Assembly (NCBI RefSeq): GCF_004664715.2
Contig: NC_051072.1
Span: 30,897,994 to 30,961,993, forward strand
Source: Peromyscus leucopus
Taxonomy: Eukaryota > Chordata > Mammalia > Rodentia > Cricetidae
DNA: 64,000 nucleotides
Direction: 5' to 3'
Part shown: positions 37,231-49,874 of the stretch, in pieces
How the letters are laid out: the number at the start of each line of letters is the position of its first letter
How positions within the stretch are numbered: the stretch's first letter is position 1
Made by a program: the position numbers and the translations under genes
The notes under the pieces: model-generated
Seen by the model: the letters and a program-made list of their open reading frames with translations, nothing else
What the model was told of the DNA's origin: nothing
Databases searched by the model: none

Positions 37231-38157
37231 ACTAAAAAACATATTAGCTTATACTGTTAAGCAAAGTAAAAGAAGTGGGCCCAAAACCTCATCAATTTAG
37301 CCACTCTGCAATATCTTTTGTATTAACAACAACATTTCTGACTCATTTGGGTAGCATGATAAAAACAACCCAGGAAATTCTCCCATGGGAGATTGTCTGG
37401 CCATCATCCAGTGAAAAGCAACTTGTTTTCTCTCCAAAAGCTTAGCTGAGCTGTGATTGTAACATTTCCAAGCCATGGTTAGAAGAGCCTCACTTCATCA
37501 GATATTCAACAGAATACTACTTTATTTCCATGTTTTTGGAGGAGAGAGAATTCACAGGGTTTTTGTTTAGTTTGTTTTTCTATTTTAATGGAGAGTATTA
37601 AAAGTCTTGTTCAATGTGGCCACATTTGGAAGAGGGACAAAGAGATCCCTCAGTGTCCCTCTCTGGGTCCTGAAGTGAGATCAAAATTTAAACAGAGGCC
37701 AAGAATATGCACATCTCAATTGTCCTGGCCAAGGTGTGGTCCCACCCACCAGTGACCTCTCATTCTCTGGCTTTTAGTCTCTCCTGCAAGGTGGTGAGAC
37801 AAGTTGTTAGAACTGTGTGAAATCTCTGTCAAGGAGTCAAGTTCCCCCTCTAGAGAGACCTTTTTCTTCTAGCATGAGATTCCTAGAGAATTTCCCATTT
37901 CTTTTGGGTCCATTGTTTCAACAGACTGACAGGTTAAAAAAACAGAAATATTTCCTTAGAATATCTTTATTTCGACCAGGCCAGTGAGACTTTTCCAGTT
38001 CTGATTTAGTAACTCAATCTTGAGGTAGAGAATGTCTAGCCAATTACAACAGACAATGTAAGGTGAGATCACAGTTCCAGGTAGCAGTGAATATGAATCG
38101 CTTTTCATAACCTCCTGGCCTTTAGTTACTTTCAGAACAGCCAGCACAAACACCTCT

Positions 38158-38275
38158 GTCTTTTGGTTCTGAGACAGAGTCTCACCATGAGGTCGAGGCT
38201 GGCCTCAAACTTAACATCTTCCTCTTTGAGCTTATCCAGAACTGGAACTACAGGCAATCCTACCATTCCCCATAT
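38158..38275 (-). repeat. Degenerate B1 SINE (minus orientation)
   Basis: gagacagagtctcaccatga, ggtcgaggctggcctcaaac and aactggaactacaggcaatc match an old B1-type element. Confidence 0.65.
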
Positions 38276-39330
38276 GATTTTATCTCAGTCTGAAAACTCC
38301 TCCTCTAGTCTTTGAGCAATATTCTTTTTAAGTAAAAGTCACACAAAGCAAGCCTTTTCTACCCCCCCCATTCCTAATAATGCCTTATTTTTAAAAATTG
38401 TAAATACAGAAACAAGATAGACTAGTATATACTATTTGAATACCAGAAGAGTGTACAACAGTAGAATGGTATGTGCTAACGCAATGGTGTGACCAGCCTT
38501 CCTTTATTTACCTCACTGCTTTAATAATGATAAGCAAATATCGAGACTTGTTTCCCTGGTGCCCCATATATTTCCCCTTTCTGTCTGAAGTTAATTCTCA
38601 GATAGAATTCATATTATTCCAAATGTAAGTTTCAGTGTTCACTATTAAATAACTATTCTTAAAATAAAAATCTTCAAAATATTATCATACATAAAAATTG
38701 ATAACAATTGCTTAGTGTTGTCAAACGTTCAACCATGTTCAAGTTACAAGCAGGGAACTAATTTTAAAATGCATCTATTTTCAGATCATGTCTCAGCTCC
38801 CTCTGGATTTTGCAGAGGGTCCATAGAAACTTGGAACCTATAACATTTAAAACAAGTAAAACTAAGTTCTGAAAGATGTAATTTGCTATAATACTATACA
38901 TTGCCCAGCATCCACATAATATGATCATTCTGTAACTTCAGCAGTGGGAGAAAGAGTGTCTCTCTTGATCATTTTAGTCTCCATGCCTGCAAATACTTAT
39001 TTCTTTAGACACATCAACAAAACTTTTCAAGTTAGAACGTTTTGTCTGTCACAAATAATTTTCACACTGATTGCTGCTTATCAACACTGTTGTAAACTTT
39101 ATTTTCCTTTTTTCTCATATTGTCTCTGTGTCTAATTACCTTGAACTCCTCATCAGAGTTTTTTTTTAATCTTCCATCATTGAATAGGTAAGCCAACTGT
39201 CATTCTCTGACACTAGACAAGTAAGAACAAGTAGACAAAGATTTTGAAAAGCTTCCTTAATGGGTTTAAATAAATTTATCTTGTTAACAAAGTGATTGGC
39301 ATTTGTTTTACAGTGCTCCAAGATTATCCA

Positions 39331-39400
39331 AACCACCCCCCCAAAGAAACAAAAAAACACCCCCCCAAAGAAAACAAAAAACAAACAAACAAAAACTACA
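39331..39400. repeat. Two-copy C/A-rich tandem plus (CAAA)n
   Basis: The unit [20 protein letters not shown] plus an A run occurs twice, followed by caaacaaacaaac. Confidence 0.8.
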
Positions 39401-39471
39401 TGATTCAAGCAAAGGTCCCAAGGGGTTTAATTATAGTTGTTTTGGTATCTTAAAACAATTTTTAAGCACAC

Positions 39472-39472
<1 letters not shown>

Positions 39473-39531
<59 letters not shown>
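39473..39531. repeat. (CA)n microsatellite
   Basis: About 29 perfect CA units, ending directly at the first copy of an 83-bp direct repeat. Confidence 0.97.
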
Positions 39532-39533
<2 letters not shown>

Positions 39534-40190
39534 TATCTGTGTGTCTCACTCTGTGTTGTTTACTGGACCACAAAAATGATTGTATGCAACAATAGCTACC
39601 CTTATGGATTTAACCTAACTTTTGAGACACGGACTCTGAAGATCCTGAAACTTCCAGTTGACCATACTGCGTAGGCAATCAGATTAAGGGACTAAAATGA
39701 CTGGGATAAACTGAAGTTGGCTAGATACAGCATATGATCAGATAAATATTTTTTTAAAGTCTTTTACGATTCAGTTTCATCATATTTTCACTGAAGCAAA
39801 AAGATAAAGAATGTTCTTATAGGCTAATTAGAACAAAACCAGTTTTATGTCAAATAGAAATATCATGTATTAATGAAAAGAATGTGACTTTTTCTTAATA
39901 AAATGATAGATATACAAATTTAATGGACATTGTTAATTATCTCTTCAAATAAGACTTAATAATGTATTGAATTACATTGGCAGTACTTATTTATTTTTAC
40001 TTTTATGGAAATTAAACTAGCATTAAAATTATCTTGCTAATATTGGTATAAAGGAAAGAAAGCTACTGTTAGTTTTTTTGTTCGTTTGTTTGTTTTCTAA
40101 ATCAGGTTTTATCTGTGTGCCTCACCCTGTGTTCTTTATGGGACCACACAAAATATCGTATGCAATAATAGCTACCCTGATGGGTTTAAC
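39532..40190 (+). repeat. Pair of 83-bp direct repeats 576 bp apart
   Basis: Copies at 39532-39614 and 40108-40190 align without gaps, 71 of 83 identical by my count. Shared blocks include tttatctgtgtg and aatagctaccc. No known family was recognised, and the DNA between them looks unique and AT-rich. Confidence 0.9.
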
Positions 40191-40699
40191 TGTTCATTTT
40201 TCCAGTCAACACAACAAAAATCCTTAGTAGTTTTTCTCAATTTCAACACTTTTTGAAACATCATTTGTAACCTTGTGTACACACATAGATGTTACCTTCC
40301 ACCTGAGATGCAGACACAGTGAGATAACCTCATTCATCAATGTTTTATCCAGGATAACAGAAATATTCACTGTTAATCTTCTCCCATGTGCATCATCTTT
40401 GTCAAAGTTTTGTCTTCAGTACAGCTTTCAAATTTGTACATTTTGTCAAATATCGATCAAGATCATAATTAATATCTATGTGACTTAGGAACTCTTTTAT
40501 GATAGCATTTAAATCAGATTTTGTTATTCAATTTAGGGGACAGAACTTTTCACAGATACTAGATAATTAACTTAAATTTAGTTCCATAAATAATGTATTT
40601 CTACTGTTCTAAGGTAAATGTTAGAAATGCCAACAGATGTGATTTCCTCTTTTCTATTCCATGACTTAACATATATCCTTTAATTTTTTTCATGCATTT

Positions 40700-40912
40700 A
40701 ATTAGTTTTTAGGGGTATGAGTACTTTAGTCTGCATGTATGTTTGTGCATCATGGGCATGCCAGGTGTCTGTGTAGTTCAGAAAAAGGTGCCAGACCCCA
40801 AGAATGGAGTTACTGACAGTTATAAGCTGCCATGTAGGTGCTGAGAATTGAACATGGGTCCTCTGGAAGAGCAATTAGTCATCGTAACCACTGAGCTCTT
40901 TCTCCAGCTCCA
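40700..40912 (-). repeat. B3 SINE (minus orientation)
   Basis: gggcatgccaggtgtctgtg, gagttactgacagttataag and gaattgaacatgggtcctct, then gagctctttctccagctcc, match B3 in reverse complement, nearly complete. Confidence 0.85.
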
Positions 40913-41820
40913 CCTATAATCTTTTAAGTAATCCATGTTAAATTAAACGTAAACTTACACTGTACTTTTTTTATTTGAATTATACATAGGAAAGCTCTCA
41001 TATTTTCAAAATAAATGTGATTTAATAATGAATTTTGCCACAGATGGACTAGAAAGCATACATAGGAAGGTTAATGGGATTAATTTGTGTTTTCTCAATC
41101 AAATTTTGTTAATTTCAATTAAGATTTCAGTGATGTCTATTTAAGAATAACATGTTTATATTCAGATAAAAAATAAATCACTTCTCACCTGTAGGTCTTA
41201 AATTGCTTTTAATGAACATTATTCTATTTGAGATGCACAGAAAAGTATTCAGAAAACAGAGTTTTCTACATATCTTTATCTTTTATCCAAGTCTTAAGGT
41301 TCTATTATCTGTGAATCACAGAAAACCAGTATCACTTGAATCACCATCTAAATATTCTTATAAGTTCTTTAGTTAACATTATTTTTATTATTTTTAAAAA
41401 TGAAAAAGCTTTGCTTTTAAAAAACGTTATCCCAAACGAATCCAAAGTCATCTCTTTGGACTAAGTGATTAATTTAATAATAATGGTAGATTTTTTAAGA
41501 AATAGATCACCTGCCTAGAAATGCACACATTTCTGTTGCTGCTGTATAAACTAGCTGTGTATTTGTCAAAAGACTCTTTGACATCTGCCCCTATCTAAGA
41601 TTATTCTGCCACAGGCAGAAATACATTCAAGATGAACCTAAGTCGGCAGCAACATTTTTAGGAGAAAAAAAAATAAGTTTGTAGATTGAAAAATGCTTTC
41701 CAGTCTTAGAAATGACAGTATGAAGTTTCACATTGGGTTACTTCAAAATTGTTCTATCTCTCTGCGCAAACACATTATTTCAGATATATCATGTGTCAGG
41801 ATCTGATTAGAATGACTATA

Positions 41821-41843
41821 CAGTTTCTTCTCAGACTCTATAG

Positions 41844-41891
<48 letters not shown>

Positions 41892-41930
41892 CAGGGTGTG
41901 CCTCCATAGAGTCCAAGCAGAAACTGCATA

Positions 41931-41973
<43 letters not shown>

Positions 41974-41975
41974 TG
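41821..41975. repeat. Imperfect fold-back enclosing (AC)n, followed by (TG)n
   Basis: Arms at 41821-41841 and 41906-41926 are complementary at 18 of 21 positions. The loop contains (AC)22 (41846-41889). A (TG)n tract (41936-41966, with imperfect units to 41975) follows the right arm and is itself complementary to the AC tract. Confidence 0.9.
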
Positions 41976-42180
41976 CACCTACACATGTATATATACATTT
42001 TCCTACATAACATCTTTGTATGTACCTATCCATCTATCTCTGTTTAATAGTTCAATGCATTGAAGGTCATAGATACCACATAGTTCTGTTTTACAAGAAG
42101 TAAGGAAATGTGAATAACAGGAAAAAACCCTGGGCATTTTGATACAATGTAGGATGCAAACTGCACAGTGGATGCCTAGA

Positions 42181-42203
42181 TAACCCTATAACCCTATAAC
42201 CCT
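42181..42203. repeat. Short telomere-like tandem
   Basis: Nearly three copies of taacccta-type 8-mers. It resembles but is not the vertebrate hexamer. Confidence 0.7.
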
Positions 42204-43934
42204 TTGGTTATACTTAGCTCTTAAGAAGTACATATAATAGACCAAAGACAGAAAAACATTAAAATTATCGGTTGTAGTGTAGGTTTGTCTTGACCAAGAG
42301 AGAGTTCTCTTGAGGAAACAATGCTTTACAGATGGCAGAAGAATGTGGAGAAAAGTGTGTGAGAAGAGATTTTGCTAATGGTGACAAGGACAGTGACATA
42401 CAGCCAGGAAGCATTTCAGAGCTTAATTAAGTAAGGGACACAAGAAATGAAAAGTGGAGCAAACATCTCTAACTTCATTCTCCTGCGTAATAACACTGAC
42501 ATTTCCTTCTATACACTCTTTGCTCTCCACAGATGAAAAGAAAAACTGAGGATAACCTCTATTATTTCCTATGCATACACTAAAAAGCTTTTCCTGAGTC
42601 ATCTCAATGAGCCACGGTGCAAAGTGATGACTAAAGCTCTCAGTAGCATGCTCACTGTAACCCCAATGACTAATCCATAGGTACATGGCTGGCTGACCCA
42701 GGCCAGCTCAGGTACAGTGGCATATGACTGGAACAAGGCTGGCCACTGATGTGTTCTTATCTACAACCTGTCTAATTGTTTTAATGCATTTATAGTCATC
42801 TAAAATTATGCCATGAATTGATTTTTCCATTTGTTTGTCTCTTTATTGGACCAAATAAAATGTAAACTGTGGTGGGGCAGGATGTCGCTTCCCATCTTTA
42901 TTTCTAACTTCATTACTGTTACCTACAATAGGCACTGACATAACAATTAGGGACAGATTATTAGAGTATGAATGAATAAATCAATCAGTGAACAAAAGAG
43001 TTAAAACGTATTTGGGCATCATAATGCAATTCTATATTTAAATTTTCCTTAGTCAAGGTAAGGAATCAGTCTTAACAGCCCTAATTTATTCACATTTGAT
43101 CATATGTGGACACAAATAAATAATGAGAAAAAGTCAAACGATCATTTACTGTCACCATCAATGCATAAAAGAAAAAAGTCAACATAAAAATCATAATTTA
43201 TAAACTTTAAAAATCCACAAGCAAGCAGATACAAAGAATGGAAAAATTAAAAGGTAAAATCTGATGTCTATAAATAATTCCATACAGATTGTTCTTACAT
43301 TAACTTATTTCATCATAAAGTAGTAAAAAGTTTACCCAATTTACAAAGACTTAATCCACTGGGCTTTATGGTTGCAACTATCAGATATGTTTCTTATATG
43401 ACAGGAGAAATGACCTGTGACTTAATTGCCATCGATCATGGAATCCTATGTTTCTCCTCAGCCTTAATCTATTAAGTTAGGCTGACTCCCCTCTGCCTAG
43501 TCATACATGTTAAGGGATGCTGGCCATCAGTGTGGCAGTAAGGTAATGGATTCTCATTGTTTCCATTAGCAAATTATTTCATAATGAAAAACTTCCTCAA
43601 AGGCAGGCCTAGAAATATTTCCCACTACATGCCATTCTCTACATAAAGATTTCATGATAAAGTATATTTTTTTCTACCATGTAGCAGAAATTGTGTTTAT
43701 CTTGGCAGATAGAAGTAGAGCCATTCTTTCATGAATGCTCATTTTAATAGGCTAATTCACAACTGAAACATTAGAATGCATAAGAACTCATGATCTTTCT
43801 AAGACAGGTTGAAGCTGTAAAGTTGAGCTGTTGGCTTGACCTCACTGAGGAGAGAAACAATCTGCAATTTGTGGAATAGTTCACTTCCTAGCTAATCATA
43901 TGCATAAAAGTAAAATATTCCAGATGTTACCAAT

Positions 43935-44315
43935 TGTAGTTGTTAGTTTAATCAATTTGACACAATCTAGATTGGCCTGGGAAGGCAATCTCAGCAACTG
44001 TCTAGATCAGGTTGGCTCCTGGATATGTCTGTAGGAATTATCTTGATTATGTTGACTGACATGGGAAGGTCCAGACTAAAAATGGGCAGCATCACCCCTT
44101 GGTTTGCAGTTTTTGACTGTCTAGAACAGTAGACACTGAGCTTCATACAGGGTTGCATGAATTCATTCTCTCCTCTACTTGACTGTGGATATGAGTAGCT
44201 GCTTCAAGTTTCTGCCATCTTGATTTCCCTGCATTGACTGTAACCTGCTACTAAAATACCATACCCTAAGCTGCATTTGTCAGGGTATGTTATCACAATA
44301 GAAACAAGGTCAAGA
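43935..44315 (+). repeat. Rodent interspersed repeat, family not named
   Basis: ttagtttaatcaatttgaca, gattggcctgggaaggcaat and gttgactgacatgggaaggt, then tgttatcacaatagaaacaa. This is a family I recall as common in rodents (gtcaacttgacacaa ... tcacagcaatagaaac). A relative in the same orientation is at 51430-51815. Confidence 0.65.
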
Positions 44316-44348
44316 TGCCATTGAACTTATTTATTTATATGTTTGTTT

Positions 44349-44465
44349 GTTTTATTATTAAGAAATGTTCTATTCATTTTACATACCAACCACATATCCC
44401 CTTCTCCTCCCTCCTCCTGCCTCCCAACCCACTCCCTATTCCCACCTCCTCCAAGGCAAGGTTGC
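44349..44465 (-). mobile_element. 5'-truncated L1 3' end (minus orientation)
   Basis: tattattaagaaatgttcta, ttcattttacataccaacca, then a pyrimidine-rich run and cacctcctccaaggcaagg. This is the last ~115 bp of a rodent L1 in reverse complement, near-identical in type to 62530-62634. Confidence 0.8.
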
Positions 44466-44891
44466 TGTTTAACTTTTAAATGTGATGCATATAACATGTA
44501 TATTCTTCAGATTTGAAGTCTTTTAGAAAGACTAAAACTCAGTGCATTCCTTGACTCTTTTACTTTTATTGATGAAAACATGTATCTATATTTATAGCCA
44601 TATTAAATGGCATGTGGGGATGGGAGTTTGATTCCTTGACAGACAAACAGATTGGAAGAATGGCTATGACTAGATTTAAAAAAAAAAAAAAGATTATGAA
44701 CTTCCAAGATGACTCATTTCTCCTTCACCCTCCTGACCTGATACAAAAGATTAAAACAAAGGTCTTGGGGAGGGGCTTTCTCCTTTTACAGTAGGTCCCT
44801 TCCTTGTCTGTGATAGGTCTAATAAGTTCAAGACCAGACCAGGACATGTTTACCCAAACTTGTGGACCTCTCAGCTTCCCCATCTTTTTTC

Positions 44892-46061
44892 TTTAATATT
44901 TTAATTTTGTAATTAACTTAATTTCATATATCAGCCACAGATTCCCCCATCCTCCCTCTTCTCACTCCCCAACCCTCTCCCCCAATTCACCCCCCCATTC
45001 CCTGGGGAGTCAGCCCAGCCTGGTAGACTCAGCCAAGGCAGGTTCAGTCCCCTCCTCCTTACACCAAAGCTGAGAAAAGTGTCGCAGCATAGGCCCCAGG
45101 CTCCAAAAAGCCAGTCCATGCACCAAGAACAGGTCCTGGCTCCACTGCCTGAGGGCCTCCCAAACAGTTCAAGCTCATCAACTGTCTCACTTATCCAGAG
45201 GACCTGCTCCAGTTCCATGGGGGCTCCTCAGCCATTGGTTCACAGTTCACGTATTTCCACTAGTTTGGCTATTTGTCTCTGTGCTTTTTCCAATCATGGT
45301 CTCAATATTTCTCGCTCATACAGTCCCTCCTCTCTCTTGCTGACTGGACTCCTGGAGCTCCACCTGGACACATGCTCAACTATTTATTTGTAATAGCCAG
45401 AACTTGGAAACAACCTAGATGCCCTTCAACTGAAGAATGAATAAATAAAATGTGGTACATATACACAATGGAGTACTACTCAGCAGAGAAAAACAAAGAC
45501 ATCATGAGGTTTTCAGGCAAATGGATGGAACTAAGAAAAATCATCCTGAGTGAGGTAACTCAGACTCAGAAAGACAAACATGGTATGTACTCACTCATAA
45601 GTGGATACTAGATGTAAAGAAAAGGATAACTAGACTCTAACTCCCAATCCAAGGGAGGCTACCTAGTATAGATGACCCTAAGAAAGACACAGGGATTGCT
45701 TCAGGACAGAGAAATGGATGAGATCTACATGAACAAACTGGGGGTAGAGGGGGGTAATGGAAGACAAGGTTGGGGGAAAGAGAGCTTAGGGAAGTGGTAG
45801 GTCCCAGTTGGATCAGGAGCAGAGTGGGAGAATGGGGAGGAAGATACCATGATGAATGTAGACCCCAGGGGAATAGGAAGAAGCAGAGTGCTAGAAAAGT
45901 CCCCAGAGATCCACAAAGATACCTCCACTCTAGACTACTGGCCATGGTCGAGATAGTGCTTGAGCTGAACTGCTCTGGTTCGGATGGCTGAACACCTGGC
46001 TGTCATGATAGAACTCTCATACAGTGTCTGATGGAAGTGGATGCAGAGATCCACGGCTAAC
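44892..46061 (-). mobile_element. L1 insertion with 5' inversion (twin priming) and 14-bp TSD
   Basis: The 3' half (44892 to about 45370) lies on the minus strand: 3' UTR with CCATTGGTTCACAGTT-type motifs (reverse complement), ending in an AT-rich tail at the low-coordinate end. The 5' half (about 45375-46061) is on the plus strand: ORF2 end (gtacatatacacaatggagt, aaatggatggaactaagaaa, catcctgagtgaggtaact), then early 3' UTR up to atgcagagatccac. In L1 order the plus half ends where the minus half begins (GAGCTCCAGGAGTCC). The perfect duplication ccccatcttttttc flanks the whole at 44878-44891 and 46062-46075. It has no intact ORF and cannot move. Confidence 0.9.
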
Positions 46062-46212
46062 CCCCATCTTTTTTCAAACTGGCCAACCTTAAACTAAGGG
46101 AGGAAGACTCTGTCAACAACCCTTAAAGCCTCAAGCTCTCAAGAAGAAAGAGGACTTCAGCATTCCAAGTCTCCCTTCTGCTTTACAGAGGGTGTTTTTC
46201 TTTGTGTGCCTT

Positions 46213-46213
<1 letters not shown>

Positions 46214-46269
<56 letters not shown>
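46214..46269. repeat. (GT)n microsatellite
   Basis: About 28 perfect GT units. Confidence 0.97.
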
Positions 46270-46270
<1 letters not shown>

Positions 46271-47100
46271 CTCATCCCTAATAAAGACCTCTTTTTGTGG
46301 GCTGATTTTCTTTTCTGCATCTGAGATTTCCCATGGCAATATCTGTTGCACTCAGTTGTCTTCCCTGCACTTTAATTCATTAACTGGCAGAAAAAAATGA
46401 ACCCAATCAAGACCCATACACAGTCACATTTTCCTACTCATCAAGTTATCTGAACCAAAACATGGTACCATTTGTGAAAGTCCTCTTTATCTTACTTTCC
46501 ATACGGATTGACTAGAATTTCTTTAATTGAATTTCATGGTTTCATGTCCTTCCTAACCCCATGCCTAGGACTTACTCAAATTCTCATGTTTTCCAAAAGA
46601 GGTGGCAGTTCAAAAGAAGGTGCTGAATCAAGGTATCCTCCATGAAAGAGCTTCATCAACTCCATAGCAGGCAGTATCGAGGAGTCTGAAGTATGAAGCT
46701 TCAATGTTGTCAGATAAAATGAGGTGCCTAGTCTTAAGGTTTCCAGGGAACAGTGAGGTCTTAAGCCATAAGGAAGCAGGCACAGTAAATGCATAAACAT
46801 GCTACATGACAGAGGTAGGGAAACAGGGTTACAAATGACTTGGGGTATGTGATAGAGGTCACTCTTAGTGGTAGGCAATCGGAGCCTATTAATATGTGAC
46901 CCATAGGACATAATTTGAGTTCTGAGCAGTAAGTATTCAGCTTGCTGGGGGCAGAGGGCTGGTTGTACCTTTACCCATCTTGCAGAGGCAGGGAGGGGTT
47001 GGATGGGGATAGTTGGCTTTTCACAGTAGCTGAGGAGAGGAGTTCAGGGATAGATGCTCTATTAGTAGGTACTTGACCAGGCTCTTAACATCCTCCAGTC

Positions 47101-47466
47101 TGCCCCGCCTGCAGGGCTACAACGGGTTCTCGTCCACTCTAAGGAGGAATGTAGGGACAGGAGATACAAAGGAAAATACACCAAGTCTAGATTCTGATCA
47201 AGGTGCAACTTTATTTCCTTCCAGAAGGGTTTATATAGTTCCTGCAGGGTGGGGGGAACAAGAAGCTGTCATCTGCATAAGATGGGGCAAGCTAACAGGA
47301 TGTTTGTATAGGATGTTTACAGGGTGAAAGGGTCAAGGGCTCTGACTCAATGTCCAGTTGCTAGGCAACCTGACTGTAAGATGATCTAGTTCCCTGTCTT
47401 ATCGCAGGGGTGGGGGTGGGGGTTGTATTTCTCTACTAACTAGAGATTCTGTCCTTGTCCCTGACA
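47101..47466 (-). mobile_element. Solo LTR of a class II-like endogenous retrovirus, perfect 6-bp TSD
   Basis: On the minus strand this 366-bp element starts TGTCAGGGAC, has GGAAATAAAGTTGCACC as the polyadenylation region, and ends GGCGGGGCA. ccagtc flanks it at 47095-47100 and 47467-47472. The layout (short U3, AATAAAGTT, GAGAACCCGT near the end) recalls IAP-like LTRs, but I do not claim that family. No gag, pol or env sequence is present. Confidence 0.88.
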
Positions 47467-49874
47467 CCAGTCTGCTTGTTTGCATGGGTACTTTCTTCTA
47501 GCAGAAAGTTTATTCCTGAATGTAAACATTGATCATCATACTCTTTATTGTAAAAGCTTTCAATTCTTGCTTAATCAAGTATAGGAAGAAATTCCAAGCC
47601 CTTACAAAGACATACATAGGTCTTTGTGGTCTACATTTTTGTCTCATCATTTGTACCACCTGCCTCACATGCTACATTCCAAGCATACCACCAAATAATT
47701 TTTATATACATCCTGAAACTCTCATGTATCCACTAAATTCAGCTTTTATTCATCATTCTTTCTGCCTGGAATGCACATTCCACCCTCATTCCATTACCTC
47801 CTACTTACTGCTATGGTCCAAATTAAGTGTCCCCTTGTTCAGAGAGCATTAATTTTGGACAGATTCTGATCTCTTAAGTTATGGTTTTTTTTTTTTTACA
47901 TTCCTAATTCACTGAATCATAGTGATCTTAAGGCATGCAGACTCCTTACATGTTTACTTTCTTGAAGACAGACTGATTACAGGATGCAGTGACTAGCATA
48001 TAAAGTAGGATTCCAATAAGGCTTGATGAATAAATAAATATTAATCAAAACAAATACTGTTAGTATTTAGTAGATAAATATACTCAAATATAATCAGTAT
48101 GTCAATAGACCAATTAGAAAGACAGTCTATGGAAAGGAAAAACAAATGAGGAGTAAGAAATAAATATAAGTGTCCATGTATGCCTTGTTTGGGTAGTTAG
48201 TTCACACATATGGTTGAAGGCCTATGGAACATAAGTCTAGGGATTTGCATTTTAGATAGAAAGTTCAAATAATTTCACTGTATAATAATCAATAAGAATA
48301 TTTTTGAAATCTCAGTATAATGGAAAAGAGTAAGAATAATGTAGCCAGAGTTTAGGGATGTAGCATGCCTTCTAGAAACTAGTGTAGAGGAGAACTTCAA
48401 AGAACACAGATAAGGAGACAGAGTGACAAGTCATGGCATATAACTTCTAATTACACTAGCCATGACAATAACATCTCCTAAAGAATTCCAGCAAAAAAAT
48501 CACATCCTTCAGAGTTATCCTAGACCTTGAGATAATGAAAAACACTGAAAGAGAGCCAGTCTCCTAAAGTATGCCTCCATGTTTGTGGTACATCCTTTGC
48601 CACCTGGCATATTCATGATGCCATCTTGGAACAGGGATCAATCTGGCTCCTTAGTCATCATGGCAATGAAATAAGCAAGGCATTAGTGTTAGCTAGAGCT
48701 ATGTAATAGGCTGATAACAGTTCCGAACAGGAGGAGAGGGCAGTGGGCAACATGACCCTCTCTTGGGATTCCAGCTACCATTCTGTCCTGCATCCTAGTT
48801 CTGCGGTGTTGGTAGAAGTGCTAGAGCATGTAAGGGCTCAAGATGAACCAAAGATAAGATTATAGTAATATAGGTTTCCTGAGATCACCACTCATGATGA
48901 TGTGCACCTTTTATGGATAACAGCTTTTTTTTCCAGTTACCCATGTTCTTTTAAGTCATCCTGTGTCCACAGTCCTATAAGTAAACTCAATAAACTCAAT
49001 AGCTCACCAAGCTGAATTTGGATGGAATTATTTTTTTTGACCCATCTTTGGTATACTGTCTTGCCTGAATAGTCATGAAGAGTAACTCCATAATAACACA
49101 GAACATATTAACTAAATAGATTAATATATATTGACTAAATTGACTATTGACTAAAAGAGATAGAGACTATTATAATAAATAATTTTGTGTTACTCAATCA
49201 AGTCTGGTATTTAATACACATTTCAGCTCACACATGCACTTTAACATCTCAACATGTGTTGTTTGAACCTCAGTATCTTTGGGCTTAGTATCTAAAGATT
49301 CAGTCTAATGTTGATGGAAAATTTAACTGCGTTTGTACATAATATTTATCATGCTTGTTTTCATCATCACCAAATAGCACATTCTCACAAATATGTAGAA
49401 TATTACATTCTACTAGGAATCATGAGTAATGTAAATAGAATTAAAAGCAGAATGTGTGGAAGTTAGGTTATATGCAAGTATTACACCATTTTATTTAAGG
49501 AACTTGAGCACCCTTCTTTATATTTTTGGTGTCTCTGGGATTCCTGGAACTCATGCCCCTCACTGGCACTAAAGGAAAGAAAACTGTTTATACAAGTGTA
49601 ACATTTTATTCTTTATAATTGTCCTACAAGATAATATTGTTATTTACACAGAAGCAAAAATACTCTAATTTACTTATTTCAACACAAATAATAGATGGTG
49701 AAAGGAAGTTGTAAGAACTTAGTCTTTGTAAGGTAATCCTAGCAGATGTGAGGCAAATGAGGAAGGACATCTACCTTTGGAACTCAACTCCAATTTCCCT
49801 GTTAACACTACATGGGAAAACATCAGCTTGGCCCCTCAAATACCGTATGAAAAGGTGTAGATAACCAGCCTTGG

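Noticed and set aside
45079..45393. 104- and 95-codon frames on both strands
   Set aside because: They lie in the L1 3' UTR segment, which is noncoding.
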